This document shows, one piece after another, positions 12,522 through 22,522 of a stretch of 64,000 bases of DNA; within the stretch, counting starts at the first letter, position 1, and the number at the start of each line of letters is the position of its first letter. The stretch lies in contig NW_003314266.1 in the NCBI RefSeq assembly GCF_000143415.4, positions 580,463 to 644,462 of the forward strand, written 5' to 3'. Position numbers and translations under genes: made by a program. Below the pieces are notes generated by a model. It was not told the DNA's origin. It searched no databases and worked only from the letters and a program-made list of their open reading frames with translations. This DNA comes from Selaginella moellendorffii. Taxonomy: Eukaryota > Streptophyta > Lycopodiopsida > Selaginellales > Selaginellaceae.

Positions 12522-13599
12522 TTGAGCTTTGAAAAAATTCCAGATTTTTCTATCATTGATTTTGGCCGTAATCTCCAAACATACCACAACCACACTTTCA
12601 TTGTTTGTGATCGCGTAATCCAGGCACTGCACAAGCAAAGGAGAGTTCTTTTCTTGCGTACGTGGGCCGTTGGATTTGTTGCATCCGACGGTGGATGGTT
12701 TCTAATTATAACTTATGATTGGATGGTGGGGAAAAAGAATGTGGGTTCGATCACTACGTGCTAGCAAATATGTCAAGGACAGGGCGGGAGCAATCCAAGT
12801 GCCGAATTCCACAGCATGAAATGCAGTGCCTGCTTTGGATTGACAACCCATCTGGCGATCGAGAGGCCTGGATGGCAGAGACAACATACTCGACGATTTA
12901 GTCTATGTCTTTTAGAATGAGCGTGGGCTTTGGATCGAAATGCAGTGCCTGCTTTGGATTTCGGCTTTGGATCGAAATGACAGTGAGAGGCCAAGATCCA
13001 AGCACGCAATGGAGGGAGGGGATGAGAAGGTGAATTCATGGTGTAGCTGCAAGCCTTTACATTTCCAGGAGAGTTCCGATCCCGTCGATCAAAGCTACAC
13101 CAAGGTCATTGTTGTGCGAAAACTGAAGCAGGCAACGTCCCACAAATTTTTGTTTTTGCCCCAGCACAGCTCTTTGCTGACAGGGAGCAAAGCTTACACA
13201 TTTGTGAGCTGCCTTCGTGCTCTACATTCAAGCTTTTTCCTAGAGCCTACAAAACTACAGTGAACAGAGGTGTTGGATGCATGGCGGACACCTCACAAAT
13301 CCGTGTATTGAAAACTTGATACGCATAGAGGTGCTGGAAGATCCTAAACGAAGTTGGCGATCCCACCAAATGTCTCGATAAGAAAGTAACCTTAAGATCA
13401 GCGTTTAAAAAACTCTTTTTGCGTCTAAGTAAATCAACTGATTCACCTGAAGAAAATCGGCATCTCAACCAATGAAAGAAACTACTTCCCCAAAGAAAGA
13501 GAGGGTTGTAAGCCAGAGAAGCAATCTGAATACTGCGTGATGCTCATTTTAAAAGGTCGAACAATATCATTTGGAAATCGAATATTATTTTCGGTCTAT
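12522..13599. other. Intergenic DNA with a 24-bp direct repeat
   Basis: No gene is supported. An exact 24-bp direct repeat lies at 12818-12841 and 12937-12960, 119 bp apart. Several open frames of 60-110 codons occur on both strands but show no family features. Confidence 0.5.
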
Positions 13600-14307
13600 G
13601 GCGCTGGGTTAAGAGCAGCAAAATCTAGCCGCCGAGAACAGCAACATCAGCAGGTATCCTGGAGAAGAGGGAATTTTTGCCAGCAAGTTAAGTCGTGTAG
13701 CAGCGCCAGGGATCTCCGAGAGGGCAGGCACCTCCATTCTAGCGCTGCTGCCAATGCAGGGCCAATGCATCGCCGTGGCAAGTGCGATGGTCAGTCGCAG
13801 CCCTCATGGCGTGCATTGGCGAAGAGATCAACCAGCAAAAATCTCTGGAAATAAATGGTGGTTGTAGAGAAGGGGTGCTTGTAGAGAGGGGGCGAGAGAT
13901 CATGCACATCTACGTGTCATCAACATGTACTCGAAGCTTTGAGGTGAGAAGCGATGTGTTATGGACCGCAATAATGATGGGGCATCACGAGAATGGAGGT
14001 TGGAGCTTTTCTGGGCCATGCCAACCTTCTGGACGAAGCAGTGTAGGGAATGCTGTTCGCTCCAAACGCCGTGGCATGGAAAACGGTGCTGGGGGCCAGA
14101 AGTGGAACAACGATAGTGGCGTTTGAGGGAATAGTCGCCGGCATACATTCTCGCGTTGTCACCACTGGTGACTCACCAGCTGTTCTTTTTTACATGCAAA
14201 CTGAAGTCTTACTATAGGAATCACGAGACCGGTGGATGCCAGAGATGCACTGGACCATCATTTCTCTATAATATGGCGATGCCGTGTAGATTCAGACCAT
14301 CGAGTCG
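13600..14307 (+). repeat. P450 upstream block, copy B
   Basis: Diverged copy of the 9570-11012 flank. It keeps the GAGAACAGCAACATCAGCAG block, the GAATGGAGG block and the TATA-like TTCTCTATAATATGG at about 14261-14275, about 35 bp before the ATG of unit 3. It is likely to contain the core promoter of that gene. Confidence 0.6.
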
Positions 14308-15825
14308 ATGGACTTTGCTGTGGCCTTGTTCGTCCTTGCCATCGGCTGGATCACTCTATCTCTCTTCATTGAGAGAATTCGATCGTCGCGGCTCCCTCCA
14401 GGTCCATTCTCTTTGCCCATTTTTGGAGCGCTCTTCTCCCTCGAGGAGCCACTCCACCACCACTTTGCGAAGATCGGCAAGAAGTATGGGCCGATTGTCT
14501 TCCTCAAGATGGGAATGGCCCCGTTCGTGGTGGTCAACGACAACCAAATGGCAGCACAGGTTCTCAAGGCCCACGACCTTGAGTTTGGAAGCCGACCGGA
14601 CGATGGGTTCTTCCGGATCGTCAGCCACGGCCGGAACGATCTCGTCCTGGCTCCCATCGGTGATAAGTGGAAAGCAATGAGAAGGATTTGCAGCACACAC
14701 CTGTTTAGCAACAGTATGGTCAAGGCAAGTGCAGGATTCCGGGAGTCAGAGATGAAGCATGCAGTCAAGGCCATTTTCCAGCAATCCGGGACAACGATCA
14801 AGCTGCAAGAGGTTCTCAGCAATCTCTTGTCAAATTCGCTGTGCCTGGTTCTTTTTAGCGAGCGGGGGCTGGAAGTGGTGGATCTTGTCCGGAGCGTAGC
14901 CGCTCTAAGCTTGAACTTGAACATTGGAATTCTGTTTCCGGCACTCGACCGGCTGGATTTTCATGGAATCTATCAGAAACTCAACACGCAGCTCATGCCT
15001 CGTCTGAAGCTCCTGCTGGAAGATCAAATCGACAAGCATCGACGCCGGAAAGATCAAGCTGGAGACGGATTCGTCCCTCGAGATTTCATCGACGTTCTTA
15101 TATCTCTGGAGGACAAGGATAAGTTGTCCAACATCTCCATGTTGGCACTGCTCTCAGTAAGCTTCTAGATCGTGGTCGGTATCTCTTAAAAGCTCTCTTT
15201 TATCCAGGACATGATTCTCGCGGGGCTGGAAACGTCACTAGTGACGATCGAGTGGACAATGGCGGAGCTCATTAACCATCCGCAAGTCATGTCCAAGGCT
15301 CAACAGGAGATGGACAACGTTGTAGGCAGAGCTCGCGCTGTGCAAGAGTCCGATCTTCCAAATCTTCCATACATCGAAGCCATTGTCAAGGAGTCATTAC
15401 GTCTCCACCCGGCGCTCCCACTGGGATTTCCTCACTCGAATCCCAAGCCAGTCAAGTTGGGCGGCTACACCATCCCTGGCGGCTGCAAGGTTCTCGTCAA
15501 CATATGGGCCATTGGACGCGATCCCGCTCGCTGGTCCAACCCAGAGGCGTTCCAGCCGGAGCGTTTTCTGGACTCCAACCCCATCCCTGCCAACGGCCAG
15601 AACTTTGATTTCCTTCCAAGGAGAGTTTGTGTTGGCTATCCACTGGCCATGAGATCGATATCGTTTTTCGTGGCCAGTTTGCTCCAGGCATTCGAGTGGA
15701 GTCCTGCTAACCCAGCCGGGATCGACATGGAGGAACGCACAAGAAGTATGACGATGAAGCTCACTGCCGACTTGCTTGTAAATGCGTCTATCAGGCTCGA
15801 TCAGAATATATTGATAAATAATTAA
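14308..15825 (+). CDS. Cytochrome P450 unit 3 with shortened heme loop
   Basis: CYP71-clan-like P450, exons 14308-15156 and 15208-15825, 488 residues, reading frame open throughout. It keeps the N-terminal anchor, the LPPGP hinge, AGLETS in the I helix, ExxR (ESLR) and QPERF. The heme-binding signature FxxGxRxCxG is damaged: the sisters read FLPFSSGRRVCVG, whereas this copy reads FLPRRVCVG. An in-frame 12-bp loss removes the Phe and Gly of the signature but keeps the Cys ligand (codon near 15630). Activity is doubtful; the gene may be a recently inactivated paralogue or encode a non-catalytic protein. The same loss could also be an assembly artefact. Confidence 0.9.
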
Positions 15826-16283
15826 AATGACCAAATGCCTTGACCTTTTTCTCTTCATATGCCAACCTATACCAAGCATTCGTGTACTTCAAAATTGGGA
15901 TGGTTCCATATTTGTAACTAAACACCAGTGAAGAGGCATAAGTTCCTAACAATGCTGAAAATAGATGACAAATTGCTCTGGCTGTGGCATATTTAAATCC
16001 ATCTCATGCTTCTTTGGGGGCATTGCAAAACCTTGTAAACAGTGTACTCATGAACGAAACAAGGAGTTCTTCAAGATAGACATCCAGTGATAAATTAATG
16101 CACCAGAAAAATGAAGAAGTTTTTATGTTTTATGTTTTATTTGATTGAAATTTTATATGTTAGTCTCATGGAATCATTGACTCGTGGATGCAAGAGAGCA
16201 ATTACGATACTCTTGTCTTGATGTTTACTATAACATGGCTATAACATGGCCATGGCATATAGATCCAGACCAGCTTAGAATCA
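15826..16283. promoter_or_regulatory. Intergenic spacer and upstream region of P450 unit 4
   Basis: A 458-bp spacer. The last 100 bp contain ACTATAACATGGCTATAACA and AGATCCAGACC, which align loosely with the core promoters of units 2 and 3. The rest is unremarkable AT-rich sequence. Confidence 0.4.
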
Positions 16284-17816
16284 ATGGACTTGGTTGTGGC
16301 CTTATTCGTCCTAGGCATCAGTTGGATCACAATATTGATCCTGGCTGGGAGAATTCAATCGTCGCAACGGCGGCTCCCTCCAGGTCCATTCTCTTTCCCC
16401 ATTTTTGGAGCGCTGTTCTCCCTCCAGCATCCACTCCACCACTACTTCGCAAAAATTAGCAAGAAGTATGGGCCAATTGTCTACCTCAAGATCGGAATGG
16501 TCCCATATGTGGTGGTGAATAACAACGAAATGGCAGTTCAGGTTCTTAAGGTCCACGACCTCGAGTTTGCAAGCCGGCCGGCCGAGGAGTTCTTCCGGAT
16601 TGTCAGCCACAACTGGAACGATCTCATCCTAGCGCCCATCAGTGATAAGTGGAAGAGAATGAGGAAGATTTGCAGCACACACCTGTTTAGCAACAGTATG
16701 CTGAATGCAAGCTCAGGATTTCGGGAGTCAGAGATGAAGAATACAGTCAAGACCATTTTCCAGCAATCGGGGACAACAATTAACCTGCAAGAGGTTTTCG
16801 GTAAACTCTTGTCAAATTCGTTATGCCTGGTTCTTTTTAGCGAGCGGAGGCCGGAAGTGGTGGATCTCATTCGGAACATAACCTCTCTAAGCTTGCAGTT
16901 GAACATTGGAGCCCTGCTTCCAGCACTTGACGGGCTGGATCTCCATGGAGTCTACAAGAAACTCAACAAGGAGCTCATTCCTCGCCTGAAGCTCTTGCTG
17001 GAAGATCAAATCGACAAGCACCGACGAAGGAAAGATGAAGCTGGGGACAGGTTCATTCCTGGAGACTTCACCGACGTTCTTATATCTCTGAATGACAAAG
17101 ATAATTTGTCCAACCTTTCCATTTTGGCACTGCTCTCAGTAAGTTTTATAAACATCTAGATCGTGGTCGTGATCACTTTTTCTTTCTTGCGACAGGACAT
17201 GGTTATTGCGGGGATGCAAACTTCACTAGTGACACTTGAGTGGACAATGGCGGAGCTCATAAACCATCCGCGGGTCATGTCCAAGGCCCAAGACGAGATC
17301 GACAGCGTTGTGGGGAGAGCTCGGGTGGTGCATGAGTCTGATCTTCCAAGCCTTCCATACATCGAAGCCATTTTCAAGGAATCACTGCGTCTCCACCCTG
17401 CGGCCCCACTGGGAGTTCCTCACATGAATCCCAAGCCTGTCAAGCTGGGAGGCTACACCATCCCTAGCGGCTGCAAGGTTCTCGTCAACATATGGGCCAT
17501 TGGACGTGATCCCGCTCGCTGGTCCGACCCAGAAGCGTTCCAGCCGGAGCGCTTTCTCGGCTCTTCCATCTCTCCCAACGGGCAGAACTTAGATTTCCTT
17601 CCATTCTCATCGGGGAGGAGAGTTTGTGTTGGCTATCCACTCGCGATGAGATCCATCCCATTTTTCATGGCTAGTTTGCTCCAGGCATTCGATTGGAGTC
17701 CTGCTAACCCGGGCGGGATCGACATGGAAGAGCGCTCGAGAAGTATGACGATGAAGCTCAAAGCCGACTTGCTTGTCAATGCGTCTATGAGGCTCGAATG
17801 TCAAAATATATTATAA
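16284..17816 (+). CDS. Cytochrome P450 unit 4, full length
   Basis: CYP71-clan-like P450, exons 16284-17138 and 17196-17816, 57-bp intron, 491 residues, the usual length for the family. An N-terminal membrane anchor (about residues 3-22) is followed by the LPPGP hinge (residues 31-35). ExxR (ESLR), QPERF and the heme loop FSSGRRVCVG are intact. The I helix reads AGMQTS, so the acidic residue of the usual acid-alcohol pair (Glu in the other three copies) is Gln. This may alter proton delivery, or suit an unusual reaction. It lies head to tail with unit 3, and only 50 bp separate its stop codon from the end of the convergent acyltransferase gene. Substrate unknown. Confidence 0.94.
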
Positions 17817-17866
17817 AAGTTAAACTTTTATAACATTTATCAACGTATTGTTAAATTAGCGTGTCA

Positions 17867-19244
17867 TCATGTGAGGCGTTGGATGGCGTCAGGCTGTAAC
17901 ACGACCGTGACGCTCATCCCGCCGTCCATTTCCGCGGAAGGGAAGAGGTAGATCTTGCCCTCGTGGAGATCATTGGTCCCAAAGCTCGACCCCAGCGGCC
18001 GCCCAAATCCAAAGTCACACTCCATCACCGGATGCCGCGGGGAGCTCACGACGATGTGGAAGGGATAGATCCGGTATCGTGTGACGAGCCTTGCAATCTC
18101 TCGGTCCATGAATGCTGTGATCTTCTTGGCTCTCTGCTCGTCGCCCGCCGCGATTGCCCGGTGGATCAGCTCGGCGGCGTGGGAGAGGGGCTCTCGATCG
18201 AGCTCCTCGGCGGCGGCGCTCACCAAGGAGTAGATCACGGCGTTGCCGAAGTAGGATTCGGGGACGGATTCCATCTTGCCGCGGCCGCTGGCGAGGATGA
18301 TGAAATTCGATGCCGATCCACTGGGAAGAGCTCTCGCGATCGTCATCCTCTTCCAGAAATTCGCGCACACGACCTCGTACGTGGTGAATCTCTTGCCGTC
18401 GCTGGCCGAGATGCCAGCCTCGATCTTGAGGCTCTCGATCGCGGCTCGATCCAGCTTGAAGATCTTGGTGCCAAGCGGTAGCGGCGGCATGGATTTGGCG
18501 CTCTCCAGTGGCAAGAATCCACCGGCGGCTCCAGCCGCGAGTAGCTCATCTCGATCCATGGCTGGAGTTTCTTCGTTGTAGCTGTAGAATGGACCAGGGA
18601 TCTCTTTCGGGGAGAGGGAGCCCTGGTCGAGGCCGGATCTCGCGAGCTTGGCCCAGCAGGCGATGAATCTCCAGGCGCTGATCCCGTCCATGGCCTGGTG
18701 GCTAAACGCGACTCCAATGCTGAGGCCTCCACACTGGAATCTCGTCACCTAGGCACAGTACAGCCAAAAGATCTCGTCCTCTCTCGGTCTTGCAATCTTT
18801 TACCTGGACGAAGAGCAAGGGATCCTCGGGCTTCCAGGGATGGGCCGGCTCTGGGGATCCAATCTCAGACAGGGAATCACAGAACTTGGATGGCTCGAAA
18901 TCCGGAGCGAGATCGCCCAGCCGCATCGATGCCTCCGCGACGCTCAGCTTCACGCCGCGATCGCTCGTGCAATCCAGCTCCAGCCCTTCGAGCGTCTCGC
19001 CGGTGGATCGCATCCGCCCGGCAAGGGGATAGAACACCACCAGCGCCTCGGCCAGGCTCCTCTTGAGATCGCCCATCACTCGAGCGAAGAGATCATCCTC
19101 CACTCCAGGCGGCGCCGCGAAGAAGAGCACGCGCTTCTGGTATGGCACGTACCTCATGATCCTGTCGAATGCGGTGAGCTCGAATCTAGCAGGAGGGATC
19201 GCCGCCGCGGGCTGGATCATCTCGCTCGAGACGATCGAAACCAT
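17867..19244 (-). CDS. BAHD-family acyltransferase
   Basis: Acyl-CoA-dependent O- or N-acyltransferase, cytosolic in known members. Exon 1 is 18804-19244 and exon 2 is 17867-18748, with a 55-bp intron, giving 440 residues, normal for the family. The catalytic HxxxD motif is present as SHQAMDG just after the intron, and the structural DFGFG motif is intact near the C terminus (DFGFGRPLG). The ATG at 19244 was chosen because it starts the family-like N terminus; an upstream in-frame extension looks like leader. It is convergent with P450 unit 4, whose stop is 50 bp away, so the two could act in one specialised pathway (hydroxylation then acylation), which is inference. The acyl donor and acceptor cannot be told from sequence. 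Confidence 0.93.
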
Positions 19245-19337
19245 ATGAAAGAACAGAGTTTCTCTTTGCGAATATTCTTCTTTTATGCTTTCGAGATTAA
19301 CCTGTTTAAGGGCAAAAAATGGTTTTGTTTTCCAAAA

Positions 19338-19411
19338 AGTTCTGTAGCTCAATTGGTCAGAGCGTTGGTCTTATGAGCCGAAGGTCGCGGGTTCGAGCCC
19401 CGCCAGAACTA
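19338..19411 (+). tRNA. tRNA with anticodon UAU (predicted Ile)
   Basis: A canonical 74-nt cloverleaf: a 7-bp acceptor stem (AGTTCTG with CAGAACT), a D arm GCTC/GAGC, an anticodon arm TTGGT-CTTATGA-GCCGA and a T arm GCGGG-TTCGAGC-CCCGC, discriminator A. The seven-base anticodon loop places UAU at positions 34-36, which would read AUA (Ile). Position 37 is G, whereas tRNAs with U36 normally carry A37. The body resembles elongator tRNA-Met, whose loop would be CTCATAA. No intron is seen. Identity is therefore less certain than the fold. Confidence 0.85.
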
Positions 19412-19533
19412 TTTCCATTCTCTTACAACCGACATGACTAATCAATCAGTGGATGTATTTATTTGTTCATCAATGTATCCCATCGTCTAGATTTTTTTGC
19501 TACTCTCTATTCTTTCTTTCTTCACGTAGAAGA

Positions 19534-20901
19534 ATGGTTCGCGAGCGCGGGCGCGTGCGCCCTCAATCGATCACGCTCCAGTTCCACGCCGCCGCTCGAT
19601 GCCGCGCCGGCCAGCTCGCGATCCAGATCGAGGGAAGCGACATCCAATGCACGATGGACATGCTGTTGAGCTGCAAGCTCTTGCTGCGGCGATACCATGA
19701 CGGCGAGCAGCTCCTGGACTTGGATCTCCCGGGGGGAGCCAAGACATTCCACACCATCCAGAGGTACGTCCATGGCGATGCCATCACGCTCACGGTCGAG
19801 GCCGCCCTCGACCTCTACCTGGCGCTCCAGATCCTCGAGTGCGTCCTCCCGTTGCGCTCCCACTGCCGCGATTTCCTGCGGTCCACCGTCCTCGTCTCGT
19901 GGAAGACGATCGTGCGGGCGCTGCTTCTCATCGACTCACCCAGCGGCCGCTTGGATTGGTTCGTGGCCGAGTGCCGCTGCAAGCTCGTCGTGTTTCTCGA
20001 GAGCCTGGGCGTAGCCGAAATCGAGGACTGCCTTCGCATGAAGTTTATGAATCTCAGCCAGCCCCAGGTCCTGCGAGTGATCAAGCTCTTGCGGCAGCCA
20101 AGCGAGGGAGCTCGCAAGGCTCTCGCTCTCAACGAGAATCTCATGGAAGCTCTGGCCAGGATCTACCACCGCATTGGAACAAGGCCACGCCCAAACAAGG
20201 CGCAGCTCTTGCATCTCCTGGGCGATCTCATGCAGCATCCCCACCCCCGGCTCTACCACAGCCAAGGAGGCGAGGCTGAAAACTTCGCGGCCTTCCTCGC
20301 GGTGGCTCTCGCTCCACTGCGCGAGGCTCCCAGCGAGCTCCTGGAGAAGTACTCGTTGGTCCTCTCCAGGCTGCGGGCCTGGGAGATGGCGCGGCTGGAT
20401 CCACACTGTGTTCTCGCGATGGTGGCGCCGTGGAACGAGCTGGAGAGGTCCACGGCCCAGGCGGGCAGAGTCTTCGCGGCCGTGGAAAGGTATGTTGGTC
20501 ATGTCCTCGAGCAGGATGCCAGGGGCCACGGCCGGGACGAGCATTTCAAGAAGGTGGCAAGCTTCGTTGCCTTTGTTGCATCATCCAGTGTGGACGACTC
20601 TCACAGCAGCTTCGTGAGCGATCGTAAGAAAAAGCCAGCCACGGCCGCGACTCCAAAACCCTGCAAGCGCAAGCTGGACCTTGGATCATCCAGTGTGGAC
20701 GACTCTCACAGCAGCTCCGTGAGTGATCGTAAGAAAAAGCCAGTCGTGGCCGCCGCGACTCGAAATCCTGGCAAGCGCAAGCTGGGCCTCGAAGTTATAT
20801 CGATCAGTAGCGACAGCGGCAACGATTCGGAGGGTCACACCATCGCCAGGTTCAAACCCAGACCTCGTAGAAGTCTCAGAAGGAAGTCCAAAGCAATTTG
20901 A
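19534..20901 (+). CDS. BTB/POZ-like protein with duplicated basic C-terminal module
   Basis: An intronless gene of 455 residues from ATG 19534; an in-frame upstream ATG at 19453 would add 27 hydrophobic residues and is judged less likely. Residues of about 25-110 resemble a divergent BTB fold (a VHGDAITLT turn followed by DLYLALQILE). The middle part is helical. Plant BTB proteins often recruit substrates to CUL3 ubiquitin ligases, but that role is not shown here. The C terminus holds two copies of a 35-36-residue unit beginning SSSVDDSHSS and ending KRKL-LG (DNA near 20580 and 20686). Its lysine/arginine clusters could be nuclear-localisation signals. The family call is moderate. Confidence 0.75.
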   Translation: MVRERGRVRPQSITLQFHAAARCRAGQLAIQIEGSDIQCTMDMLLSCKLLLRRYHDGEQLLDLDLPGGAKTFHTIQRYVHGDAITLTVEAALDLYLALQILECVLPLRSHCRDFLRSTVLVSWKTIVRALLLIDSPSGRLDWFVAECRCKLVVFLESLGVAEIEDCLRMKFMNLSQPQVLRVIKLLRQPSEGARKALALNENLMEALARIYHRIGTRPRPNKAQLLHLLGDLMQHPHPRLYHSQGGEAENFAAFLAVALAPLREAPSELLEKYSLVLSRLRAWEMARLDPHCVLAMVAPWNELERSTAQAGRVFAAVERYVGHVLEQDARGHGRDEHFKKVASFVAFVASSSVDDSHSSFVSDRKKKPATAATPKPCKRKLDLGSSSVDDSHSSSVSDRKKKPVVAAATRNPGKRKLGLEVISISSDSGNDSEGHTIARFKPRPRRSLRRKSKAI

Positions 20902-20977
20902 CTGTAGCAGTCCAGTTTTTTATTTCTATGAAGCTTGTGATCTTTTGACAAGTCAGCTTGAACTCGAGCATGAATCT

Positions 20978-21638
20978 CTAGTCAATGTTAGTGCCCTCAA
21001 ACTGTTCTTCGATCTCTCCTCTCATAATCTTTAGCATCTCCTCCGAGATTGAGAAGCTCCTCGTGAGCACCTCGTCCAAGACTGGGGGATCGGTTGCGAA
21101 GAGGCCGCGATTGACATGCAAGAGCCCCGGACGCTGGCTGTTGAACGAGACGAAGGCTTGCGGCCCACATTGAGCTGGAAATGCACAAGCCCCCAGGGAA
21201 CACAAACAAATCTCCGCAAGTCAGGTACGTAGCATACAATTTGTAGTCCGTGTCCACGAATCCCACGTACATGAGATCGCCCTCGAAGAGGTAGAACGTC
21301 TCCGAGGCCCGGGGATGGACGTGCGGGGGATTCATCCCATGCTTGGCCGCGTAGTCTGCTCGCGCCGAGGACAAGCCCATGGTGTTCACCCCTGGAAACT
21401 CCTCCACGCTCGCGCGGGTGATCCACAATCCCAGCTCGTTGTTGGTGTTGCCGCGATTTGCGAGGCGTGAGAACTTGAAGTCGCTGGCGGTCGTGTTCTC
21501 GCTCGGCTTGCAGGGAAAGCCGTTGACTTGGATCTCCGAGTCAAGATCCGCAACGCAGTGATCCTGGAGTGGATCTGGATCGGCGGCATTGGCGAGAAGT
21601 AGCAGCAAGAGCAGCGATGCGGCGAAAAGAGAGATCAT
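20978..21638 (-). pseudogene. Germin-like protein gene with two frameshifts
   Basis: Encodes the N-terminal signal peptide (MISLFAASLL and on) and cupin core of a germin-like protein, including the metal-site motif HVHPRASE near 21310-21330. After GDLFVFPGG near 21205 the frame is lost. The expected PRGLVHFQLNVG continues in a second frame (one base missing in a G run) and the rest (FNSQRPG to the stop at 20978) in a third. Active members are apoplastic Mn oxidases or superoxide dismutases that form hexamers. The intact paralogue at 40098-40772 supports the alignment. The breaks are within about 40 bp in GC-rich sequence, so sequencing error is possible. Confidence 0.8.
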
Positions 21639-21855
21639 CGTCACCAAGATTGTGGCGGAAGAAAGATTGCTCGAGTTCTGTGTGGAAGGCTCTTCTTTTT
21701 AAGTACGTCAAAGTAATGATTCCCTTACAACTAAGATGATCGCGCTTGCTTGTTTCGATGCGGATGATCTCTGTGGAACGCAAAGAGCATGAAACGAAAG
21801 TTGACCATTTGCTTGTGGTTGAAAGTCAAGTCAATTGCTAGGGCGAGCGTAAGCA

Positions 21856-22522
21856 ATGGCAATGGCGACCATGGCGCTATCCCCGTCGAGTTTCTGGGCT
21901 AGCGGGCGCTTGTCTTCTCGCAAGGCAGTCGTGCTCTCACGCCCAGTTCCAATTCACCGCAAGGTAAGCTGCTGTGCGTCTCCGGCGTCGTCATTTGAGC
22001 CGAGCAAACTGGGACTGGGAGCAAAACTCCCCGGCATTTCATCACAGGTCAGCCCTTTCTCTCGATTCTCTTGCATCCTTGCTAACATCCTCGCAGCTTG
22101 GAGCGCCTCCAGTCCCTCGCCTGGACGACCACCAGGACGTCACCGACGTGAGCTGCGATGCCACCACACTCAAGCCCTCCAAGAGCGCAAAGAGGACGCG
22201 AGCGCTCCAGGGCTGCCCTCAGAAGAGGGGCATTTGCCTGAGGGTGTCGGTGGTGACGCCCAAGAAGCCCAACTCGGCTCTCCGCAAGATTGCAAAGGTC
22301 CAGCTCTCCAACAAGAACGTCGTCAACGCCTACATCCCCGGTGAGGGCCACAATTTGCAAGAGCACTCTTGCGTGCTGGTTCGTGGTGGCAGGGTCAAGG
22401 ATTTGCCCGGCGTCAAGTACCACTGCGTGAGAGGGACGCTGGATCTCACCGGGGTCGCCAACCGCAAGCAGGGAAGATCAAAGTATGGCACGAAGAAACC
22501 CAAGGACGCTCCAAAGAAGTGA
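21856..22522 (+). CDS. RPS12: Nuclear-encoded organellar ribosomal protein S12 (uS12)
   Basis: Small-subunit protein of the decoding centre. Exon 1 (21856-22047) encodes a 64-residue leader rich in Ser, Ala and Arg that looks like a chloroplast transit peptide; exon 2 (22097-22522) encodes the conserved protein, with a 49-bp intron. Family signatures are perfect: [29 protein letters not shown] and [15 protein letters not shown], and the C terminus [14 protein letters not shown]. Total 205 residues. Most land plants encode plastid S12 in the plastome (trans-spliced rps12) and mitochondrial S12 in the mitochondrion, so a nuclear copy indicates gene transfer. The leader suggests the plastid; some positions ([10 protein letters not shown]) also recall mitochondrial S12, so the organelle remains open. 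Confidence 0.93.

Noticed and set aside
18015-19376. Several + strand frames opposite the BAHD gene
   Set aside because: The - strand encodes a complete BAHD enzyme with HxxxD and DFGFG; the + frames lack any family signature.
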